Assembly (NCBI GenBank): GCA_036867785.1
Contig: CP145428.1
Span: forward strand, 186,001 to 250,000
Reading direction: 5' to 3'
DNA from: Plasmodiophora brassicae
Lineage: Eukaryota; Endomyxa: Phytomyxea; Phytomyxea; Plasmodiophorida
DNA: 64,000 nt
This document shows positions 11,189 through 18,475 of the stretch, piece after piece; positions within the stretch are counted from its first letter, which is position 1, and every line of letters begins with the position of its first letter. The notes under the pieces are model-generated. The model made no database searches. It worked only from the letters and a program-made list of their open reading frames with translations, and was not told the origin of the DNA. The translations under genes were made by a program, and so were the position numbers.

Positions 11189-12186
11189 GGCTTCACAATG
11201 AACATCGCCGGCAACGTTCAGCTGATCTCCGCGGCAGCGTTGCTGAGGCTAGACCTACACAGTATGTACATGTTCGACAACGACAACCCGTTTCTGTTCG
11301 GGTGCCCGGACTCGTTTCCGGCGTCGCTACCGATTGAATTCAAAGGCGAAATCAAGGCGTACGTGCTGAACACTATGGAGCGAGCCTGGCTGCATGCGAC
11401 ACTGGTCGACGAGGAGCAGTGGCCCAGCTTACGCAACCATCCGTGGAGGCGCAAGTACGTGCAGCTTGTCGAGCAGTTCGAACGTTCGACTGGCGTTCAG
11501 ATATCCTCGTATCACCACGTCAGGCGCCAGCTGTCAAACTTTGACGCTTTTTGTCAGACTGGGGACATTCAGCAGCAGTACCATGGTCTATGCCTTCCAA
11601 GTCGCCTGGATTGCTGCGATCGTCTTCTAGTCGGTACGTCTTTCGTAGGGCGGATGCTGCTGTTAATCGTATTTAATCGTTGCAATTCTTAGGTGCGTGT
11701 CTCTTTCGAACACATGATGCTGATACCTCCTACCGGAAGTCGAGCAATCGTCACTTCTTGGCGAACTTCACTGACGACGGCCTGTACCTTGGAACAGCCG
11801 AAATGTTCTGCATGCTGGAGTTACCGTATTACGATGGTCATGGCCAATCTACCCTTTTCCCGATCATCCGCGTTTCCGCCTGGAAGAAGCTCAAGCGTGT
11901 TGGGGGATCTGTCGGCGGGAGACTGCCGCAGTTCATCAGAGGTTCGCATGCTCTTCGTGGATGTTTCTCATGTATTGATTTGTACATTTGTTCAGGCAAT
12001 CCTATCCGTCCTGGCGATGACGAATCGCCCTGGGTTGCTGCCAATGAGATCGAAAGCAACAATGTCGTCCTTGTTGCCTGCCAAATTCCGTGTGGTGGCC
12101 GTCATGTACACGCTAAACTCGTCTGCGTAGTTCCTCGTGGCAACATGGCACCGAGCTGTCTATATTCTACAGTGCCCAACGAATAA
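11189..12186 (+). pseudogene. CACTA transposase, C-terminal exons downstream of the Ty3 insertion
   Basis: Reading resumes after the right LTR. The exon at 11198-11630 encodes an acidic and aromatic stretch, the next (about 11693-11940) has CMLELPYYDGHGQ and IIRVSAWKKL, and a last piece carries ESPWVAANEIESNNVVLVA before a stop at 12184-12186. These resemble the variable C-terminal region of Tnp2 transposases (promoter-proximal WELDY and FILASQ-like blocks). AATAAA follows at 12183-12188. Splice boundaries are only approximate. The part is separated from its N-terminus by 5.3 kb of retrotransposon. Confidence 0.72.
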
Positions 12187-12298
12187 AAACATTCTGCACG
12201 GCGCGTCTAACCTTCACAACCGTAGCGCCTGAGCGGGCGCCCCTTTCGCAGCGCCGGCTCGGTAGTTCCCCACCAGGGCACCGTTTTCTTCCGTCCCG

Positions 12299-13080
12299 AT
12301 GGGGCCCTCTCCACCACACGATTGTCGAATGGGGCCCGACGCTGTTCCTCCACCACTCACTGACAAGGTGGCGCGCGATCCAAATTCCGATCCGGGCCCC
12401 GACACCGACGACGACTTGGCACCCGCATCCTCATTCTTCAAATGCCATCGGCAGCAGACGCATCGGTATACGAACGGTTCGCAGCGCAAGGACCTCACCG
12501 GGCCCTGACGCCGGAGCGCAAGGTTCTGTGCGCTTGGTTTCCTGGTCTGTATGCCAGGTATTCGTTTGTGTGTGTCCGAAGTCAAGGACGTTAATTGCTC
12601 TCGTTTATCAGTGTGTACACGTCAGGCCATCGGGAGCGGAACTGTCCCACTAAGAACGCCGTCCTGCATCAGAGAATCCTGGCGGAGGCGGCGGTACAGC
12701 TGGGCTTAATTGCCCGCTCAAGAGTGGACCATGGAAGACACCCGCCAGCGTATGTCGATTGTTTGGAATTCCACTTTATATGCGTTTCTAATTTGCCGAA
12801 GTCATCAAGCAGTACAGGAGGGCGCTACACAGAAGGACGGGGCAGGTTCGTCGCAGGACCTCATCAAATGCCATCTTCCGTGACCTCTCACGTACTCGAC
12901 CACGTCTGCCTCCGGCGTTTGATTTGATAACAGTCAGCTTGATGTGCAGTACGGAACGATAACCTATTCCAGTTCCTATTCCAGTTGAGGAACGAGTACA
13001 TCCAAGCGGCGGAGGAACCCGTCTTCGCCAGCACCTCATTTTATTCATTATTCTCGGGCGCGATCAAGGCGGCGCTGCGG
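12299..13080 (+). CDS. Possible second CACTA gene (accessory protein)
   Basis: Between the transposase end and the right terminus are short plus-strand open segments that could be exons. One (12442-12555) has YERFAAQG and LTPERKVLCAWFPGLYA. A second (about 12605-12745) has RERNCPTKNAVLHQRILAEA. A third (about 12800-12925) is Arg-rich. Candidate GT-AG introns separate them. Other CACTA elements carry a TnpA-like DNA-binding protein here, but no domain was recognised. Treat as a guess. Confidence 0.3.
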
Positions 13081-13249
13081 GACGCGGTACGTATTCGACG
13101 GTTCTGGCGACTCCATTACTTACAATGCGTTCGGATGCAGTCCCAGTATCAAGTGCCTTCGCATCCGGCTGGCCCCAATGGTACGCAACGACAGCGTTTA
13201 ACATCATGTGTTCCCTCATTGCGTTATGTATGAATATAGGCGGCCTTGC

Positions 13250-13724
13250 GGGTAGGGGCGGTGGAGGGTACGACCGTTGTTGTTCACATCCAGTTGCATC
13301 ATTTGACATGCAGGTTTTAGGCCCTGAGGATGTTCGTGGGTGGCGGACAATGAAGCTCTGCCACTTAGGCGATCCGGAAGGCATATTGGCGTCGTGGTTA
13401 ACGGCGGATCGGCGCCCATCAAGAAACAGCTACCGTTCAATAAACCATTCGTTAATCTTATTCTATTCTATTGTTAACGGCAATACCAAATACGATAGTG
13501 TCTCAGAATCTGGGGTACCATTCTATTCTATTACTGGACGGAGCAAAAATTCAATCGAGATTTTTGGAGAATGCCCGTGGAGCGCATTTTTTGGGAAATC
13601 CGGTCCCGAAAACGGCACTTAATTGGCACTACCTAGTGCCGAATTGGTGCCGCTAAACGCCGAAAAGGTGCCGATTGGGTAATGAAGGGGACGGCACTAA
13701 TTCGGCACTGATATTTTTCCAGTG
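13250..13724 (+). repeat. CACTA right terminus with subterminal repeats
   Basis: TTCTATTCTATT occurs twice (13459-13470 and 13520-13531). At least eight GGCACT/GTGCCG motifs lie in 13605-13710, mirroring the left end, and the 13-bp inverted repeat closes the element at 13712-13724. No gene is seen here. Confidence 0.8.
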
Positions 13725-14316
13725 AATCCCTCTGCCGATGAACGCGTGGAGAACTTGACGGCCATTCGCCGTTACCTACACCGCCAACTGCATCGTGCTG
13801 TCAGCACCATGAAACGAGCTGCGGATCGGAAACGCCGACCTCATCCCGACTTCAAGATCGGGGAGTTGGTCATGCTCCGTCGAGGGGCAATTGCGACTGG
13901 CCGGCCATGCGGTAAGCTGGATGTCCAAATGCTCGGGCCTTTCGAAGTTAGTCGCATCGTTAATCCGGTCGCCTACGAACTCCTGCTCCCGGCATCCTTC
14001 CGCATCCACAACGTCTTCCACGCATCCCAACTGGAACCGTACGTCCCGAACGTGATACCCCATCGTGTGCAGCCTCCGCCACCCCCGATTCTGCTCGACG
14101 ACGACGACCAACCGCTGTTCATCGTGAAGGAGGTCCTGGACTCTCGATACCGTGCTGGTAAGCTGCAGTATTATATCGACTGGGAAGGGTACCCTGCATC
14201 CGAGCACCTGGGAACCCGCCTCCAACTTGCAGGGCACCGGCGGATTCGATCGCCTGCTCGCGGCATTCCACGCTCGGTACCCAGACAAGCCCGGACCCCG
14301 TCTTCGACGCCCGTAA
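13725..14316 (+). pseudogene. Ty3/gypsy pol, 3' part (integrase C-terminus and chromodomain)
   Basis: This continues the interrupted pol. Removing the CACTA element with one AAT copy rejoins the frame exactly. It encodes the GPY/F-like integrase tail (FKIGELVMLRR, LGPFEVSRIVNP) and then a chromodomain (FIVKEVLDSR, YYIDWEGYPASEH). Immediately after EH, near nt 14206, the chromodomain continues only in the next frame (WEPASNLQG, FHARYPDKPGP) to a TAA at 14314-14316. That is a one-base frame change, so this copy would be defective even without the insertion. Chromodomains of this class target integration to modified histones. Confidence 0.88.
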
Positions 14317-14590
14317 AAGGGGACTATTATGTCACGGTCGAGTCGCTGTCTTGGCGACTCAGCCGGCACGTAATTGGGCTCCTCCGCAGCGCACTACTAC
14401 AATAAACGTCCACGGCGTTGGACCGACCTCAGTCGGTCAATCCGTGTGGTTGACACATCTTGCTCTGTCGTCACAGTTTGTATCAGGAGCGGAATGCGTT
14501 CGTGGTCGGATACGCGTTATACGGGATATCGAGCGTTTGTGTGTTGTCCTTCGCTTCGTCACGATGTACTGCTAAATGCCGATCATTGAT
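14317..14590 (+). repeat. Probable 3' LTR of the outer Ty3 element
   Basis: Directly after the polypurine tract the sequence starts TGTCACGG (14330), a typical chromovirus LTR start. An AATAAA polyadenylation-like signal lies at 14401-14406, and a small inverted repeat (GGACCGACC/GGTCGG-like) lies at 14417-14440. The 3' boundary is uncertain because the matching 5' LTR is not in the window. Confidence 0.5.
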
Positions 14591-14609
14591 GTTAATCTGG
14601 CGTATGATG

Positions 14610-15407
14610 CTAGTAGATGCTAGAGAATGGCCGGACGAGGAGACGTTGGCGGAATTTCGCGATCATAGCGAGGCGGTCAGTCATCAGTGTGGCCGTCCGT
14701 GCACACCTGATGGCCTCGCCCTTAATGTACCCACGGATGCATGCCGGGTTGTGCTGCGACTGGGGCGGCAGGTATGTGCGAAAGGCGATCTTGTTGTTGT
14801 GCTTGAATACTATCAGGTTGAGGAACGCGGCAGCTGTAGTGGAAGTCGTCACGTTAGCTTCAACACCTGGGATTGTGTTGTTCATCAGGTTGATCACTTC
14901 AGTCAGCTTCTATGGACTTCCCCGATATCTGGCGAACACGTCCTCGATGAATCGGCCATAGTATCGAAATCGAGGCACGTGTTCTTCATCGAATCCCGCC
15001 ATGTAGATGTTGGCGCTGATGACGTTGTTGCCCATTGCGATAGCGTCCAGCTGTTTGTATATTTGCGAGCATGACTGAAAATAATTGGCCTCGCAGATGA
15101 GCAGCCCTCTCAAAATAGTGTTCGGACTCCGAAAATGCCCTAAATACATTAAATAGAGGTCCGGAATGTACCGTAAATAGGCCTGTATTCGCTTCGTGCC
15201 AGCAGTCGCTGCCCTGAGGTCCTGGCGGCTCCTGGTCAGCATGCCCGGCAGGGAGGCATCGAAAAGTTTCAATAAAGCACACTGCCTCGAATACGGTCTC
15301 AAGATCATAGGCCGAGATCCTGCGACGCATAAGGTGTGCTCTGAGCGATGCGCCTTCTGTGGGCGCGAGGAGGTTGGCGCGAAGCGCAAGAAGACGGAGA
15401 ACGTCAA
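14610..15407 (-). pseudogene. Decayed Penelope-like reverse transcriptase fragment
   Basis: The minus-strand frame contains IYKQLDAIAMGNNVISANIY, corresponding to the conserved RGTAMG..P.AN block. Then come RFRYYGRFIEDVF (normally YIDDI), a FLNLIVFKHNNK block and RGYIKGEAIRCARTA, the signature seen after the palm in Penelope-type and related reverse transcriptases. An in-frame TAG at 14910-14912 interrupts it. The first catalytic Asp of the xxDD motif is Glu here. The upstream part (to 15429) is open in a neighbouring frame (LSKYLIDVLRLLALRANLLAP), suggesting a further frameshift. No endonuclease domain is visible. Confidence 0.65.
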
Positions 15408-15511
15408 TTAAGTACTTTGATAAGTTCAATTAATAGCCACAATCTTCTTTAAGAACCAACTTCTACGGCAAAAACAGCTGCATCCACCTGTGCATCCTCA
15501 CTGCATCACCA

Positions 15512-17283
15512 ATGGGAACCCCCTGCATCCCCATGAAATTGCGCCCACGGCTCCCCCGTACGGAGTACGGACTGCGATGCGTACGGACTGCGATGCGGAC
15601 ACCCCTGTCAATTTCGAGGAGATGGCTCGGCATCGTGCTCAGCGTCCGAGGCGCAACCGCCCACCCCTGGCTTCTGGTATGCTTTCGCGTCGCTCGTTTG
15701 AAACGTAGCAGCTTCTCAGAGCGTCTTACTGTAGCGTTTACGCTCACTGCTGCTCAAAAAGCTGTGGTTGCGCGACGCGTTGCTGAAGAGATCGCGAAGC
15801 TCGAGCTGCAGGTCAACGAGGAAGACCGAAGAAAGGTCTTCGGTAACAGAGTGCTTGCTGAGAATTCAGAAGCGTCTTACTACGTTCACTATCGTGGTCT
15901 CAAGTACTTCTGTGCCCTGATCGGCGACTACAAGTCGCTGATCCTGCTCGGTGACTGCATTCCCAAGTACGCCCCGTCCATGTTAGCCCGCATGATTGTA
16001 CGCTACATGGACTGGAAGACCGGCGAAGAAGGATCTGCACTGCTTGACGTTAATGGCGCCTCAGTTGTCGACGTTGACGGTAACGCTGTCGTATGCGACG
16101 GGCAGTGGAAGAATCCGGGAACACTTGTCCAGTTTCTCGCCGCCGTTTCGAACGCACACAAGGCCGCGGGCATGGACGGCGTTGCTTATGCCGAGCCATG
16201 CGACCAATGTGTCGATCTGTACGAAACGAGGGGTTCAGTCAGCGGCTGCCGCCATCATGCTGGACGGTCTGTGTTGAACCAGTGCGGAAACGTGAGGTTC
16301 AGTCAGGACGTTATGGAAGCCTACGCCCGGTTGAGCAAGGTCATCCTGCGTGGATTCGTCCCCCACGGCGACTCGATGGTGTCCCCAAAAGAACTCATGG
16401 ACCTTAGGAACGTTCTGATGGGCACAGGCAGGATCAAAGACATTCGTCTATGGACGATGATTCTGTTCTCGGTTCGTTTGTTTTGTAGACCGGACCGCCA
16501 ACTAGGCCACGAGAGCAGCTGCTCCCGTGGCCTAGTTGGGCGGTCCGGTCTACAAAACATCTCACCGGCGGGAGTTCGAGCCTCCCCGCAGTCCGCAGTG
16601 GACGACGACGAGTTTTGGGGAGGATGTGTAGATACGTTACGTACGGATGCGCCGGTCACGAGAGTAGGTCTGCGAGTCGCTTGCAACGGTAGGCGGCGGA
16701 CATCGCTCGATCATCGGGGGGCTTGAGCTTCTCCGGTGAGATGTTTTGTAGACCGGACCGCCCAACTAGGCCACGGGAGAATCAGTCAAGTGCAGAGTCG
16801 GCGATTTCGTCGAGCAGCTGACAGTTGTTGATGAAGGCGTCGTCAAGCAACTGGCGGTAACCATTAAGGGCAAGCGGGATACCAACCCAGTAGTTCTTCT
16901 TATCCACCGAGACGACGACGTTCCTGAGTTCTGTCTCCAGCGACACTTGTTAGCGTGGGTCAGTTTGTCGAGAACCGGACCCAACCGATCGGTATACCTC
17001 TTTCCGCACGCCAAGAAGCCCGATAGCCCGTTCCCGAAGAGCAAGTTTCTACGTAATGCTGGGAAGATTGTTGAAGCAGTGACCGAAAGAGATGGGCCGT
17101 GGGGGACTCACTGGATGCGGAAGACCGGCTCCCTGTTAGGGACCTGGGGCGGAGCGTCCGACATCGACCTCCAGCACGCGTTCCGTCATTCCTCGATGGC
17201 GATGACGTCACAGTACAAGGCGGACTCCTCAGCTCTGCTTGAGCATGCGAAGAATCAACCGTATGCCAACTCCCTGCATTGAG
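15512..17283 (+). pseudogene. Tyrosine recombinase, interrupted
   Basis: The N-terminal part (15512 to about 16478) has a helical core-binding-like region (YYVHYRGLKYFCALIGDY, MLARMIVRYMDWK) and Cys/His residues (CDQC, CRHHAG). It ends at MILFSVRLFCR, where the catalytic domain should continue. After about 300 bp of palindromic insertion the same kind of protein resumes (about 16772-17280) with LAVTIKGKRDTNPVVLL, LFPHAKK and the catalytic tail THWMRKTGSLLGTW...LQHAFRHSS...SQYKAD. This tail supplies the H-x-x-R, H and candidate nucleophile Tyr of tyrosine recombinases. A short open stretch with ATG at 17322 might be a further exon. The insertion makes this copy probably inactive. Confidence 0.65.
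16480..16779. repeat. Palindromic tRNA-like insertion in the recombinase gene
   Basis: A 47-bp sequence at 16522-16568 (CTCCCGTGGCC...CTCACCGG) recurs as an exact inverse at 16733-16779. A third, slightly diverged copy at 16480-16518 faces the first across the palindrome AGCAGCTGCT. The copy at 16522 contains TGGCCTAGTTGG, matching a pol III A box, and 16571-16582 contains GAGTTCGAGCC, matching a B box within a 5-bp T-stem (GGGAG/CTCCC). No complete cloverleaf could be drawn. A tRNA-derived short element with terminal inversions is the best reading. Confidence 0.55.
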
Positions 17284-17559
17284 GTTCAGGTTACTGATAT
17301 CATTCCATTAGGGACGACGCCATGATTCGACTTGCACCGCGATGGCGTCCCATTTACGTGGAGAACCTGCAGATCAATATGAATGCGCGCCAAGTAGACG
17401 ACGACGTGGTTAGCCTTGCAAACGGATCCTATTCGTTCTACTAGTACATTCCACCTTGTAACCCTGAATAACCTAAGTAAGGTTCAGCGACGAGCACTAA
17501 ACAAGCTAGGTAAATAGTGTCCGGACACTAAATTGAGAGGGCTGTCAGGCGTGCCTGCC

Positions 17560-18116
17560 CACGACCTGGCACCGGGCACGTGAAAACCAACAAAGAAAAG
17601 ATTCGCGGAAAAGACGAAAGAGCTGTTTCATGGGTACGTTGCAGCGTCTTCACGCCAATGTCACCCTGACGTCAGACATGATGGCACGAATCAGGCTCTG
17701 CAGGCTGGTTCTGACAAATCGAGGAACGGTGCAATTTACCGAGGCGTCTTGAATGGTGCAATTTACCAAGGCGTTTTGAACTTCTTCCGCAGTCGGGGAA
17801 TTGCAAACAGTGACGCCGTGCAATGGCTCTTCGACGAGACGAAGCGGAGTAAGTGCATGCACTGACTGACAACAACGTGTGCTTAATGTGGTATTAAACC
17901 TGCAGTGATTAAAAACTTTCTGGCCAACGCCAAGGCTGCCGCTGGCGTCAGTACTCGCAAGGAACCAACAAAGCATCGCTTTAAAAGAGCGCCAACCGGC
18001 ATGATCACCGGAGACGGGCCCAAATTCCGCTTCTTGGAGCGTCTATGGGCCCGAATGAAAGAATCCCAGACGGCCATCCAGGCCTGGACGGAGAGGAGAT
18101 ATTGGAACGCGCTATG
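17560..18116 (+). CDS. Unrecognised two-exon gene with 9-residue tandem repeat
   Basis: Exon 1 (open from about 17560 to 17849) includes two adjacent copies of NGAIY[R/Q]GVL and then FFRSRGIANSDAVQWLFDETKR. A GTAAGTGC...CTGCAG intron (17850-17906) joins to exon 2, which ends in ERLWARMKESQTAIQAWTERRYWNAL before TGA at 18114-18116. No start codon was fixed. The position inside the recombinase cassette suggests an accessory gene of that element, but no known family was recognised. Confidence 0.4.
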
Positions 18117-18214
18117 ACGTCGACGTTTCGAAACACGGCTGTCACCTGGCATTCGCAATCTGATTTTGATCCATAAATTAAAGCTAGCCCACATCAATGC
18201 ACGGATGCATGCAA

Positions 18215-18282
18215 CGGATGCAGCTGGTGATGCAGACGGATGCAGCTGGTGATGCAGACGGACGCAGGTGGTGCTGCATCCG
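18215..18282 (+). repeat. 22-bp tandem repeat
   Basis: The unit CGGATGCAGCTGGTGATGCAGA occurs at 18215 and 18237, with a third diverged copy from 18259. Its inverse resembles the CTGCATCC/CTGCATCACC motifs at 15478-15515 on the other side of the recombinase cassette. A second short tandem, GTACGGACTGCGATGC twice, lies at 15565-15596. Confidence 0.7.
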
Positions 18283-18475
18283 CCTGCAACCCAACCTGCA
18301 GTCATTTTTGCATCCGATCTGGCGCCAGTGGAATGTAGCCTGCGAACGTACAATTATTATTGTACGCTCCGCCGAATCAGGTTAAGGCACATTGCTATGG
18401 GACATTCGCGTCTACTACAGTACTGCTGCTCAGTTTCAGCTACGTACCGTACCACCTTGGGCATTAGTTATATTA

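Larger units (their letters stand above)
3035..13724 (+). mobile_element. CACTA (En/Spm) DNA transposon
   Basis: The element starts CACTGGAAAAATA at 3035 and ends with the inverse TATTTTTCCAGTG at 13724. It is flanked on both sides by AAT (3032-3034 and 13725-13727), the 3-bp target duplication expected of CACTA elements. Both ends carry many short subterminal copies of AGTGCC/GGCACT, in roughly 3045-3180 and 13605-13710. It encodes a Tnp2-type (Transposase_21) transposase in several exons. Without the inserted retrotransposon it is about 5.4 kb. The termini are CACTG rather than the plant CACTA. Confidence 0.92.
1..14590 (+). mobile_element. Outer Ty3/gypsy chromovirus, split by a CACTA transposon
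   Basis: The pol reading frame is open from the left window edge to 3034 and resumes at 13725. Between the two parts lies a complete CACTA element flanked by AAT. The pol order is reverse transcriptase, RNase H, integrase and a C-terminal chromodomain, which defines the chromovirus branch of Ty3/gypsy. The 5' LTR and most of gag lie outside the window. A purine tract (AAAAGGGGAC, 14315-14324) precedes a candidate 3' LTR that begins TGTCACGG near 14330. The right end, placed at about 14590, is an estimate because no 5' LTR is available for comparison. Confidence 0.9.
15475..18310 (+). mobile_element. Crypton-like tyrosine-recombinase cassette
   Basis: A tyrosine-recombinase gene (15512-17283) and a second small gene (17.5-18.1 kb) are bracketed by related inverted arrays. 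CTGCATCC...CTGCATCACC motifs occur at 15478-15515, and the reverse complement GGTGATGCAG...GGATGCAG occurs as tandem repeats at 18205-18280. Cryptons move with a tyrosine recombinase; whether these arrays are the true ends is inference. Confidence 0.5.

Noticed and set aside
13064-13384. Minus-strand ORF near the right CACTA end
   Set aside because: No ATG context or family; lies over subterminal repeat and possible plus-strand exons.
16519-16595. A functional tRNA gene
   Set aside because: A and B boxes are present but no acceptor stem pairs and the anticodon arm does not close with a 7-base loop.
18195-18282. CRISPR-like array
   Set aside because: Only two to three adjacent 22-bp copies with no spacers; a simple tandem repeat in a eukaryotic sequence.
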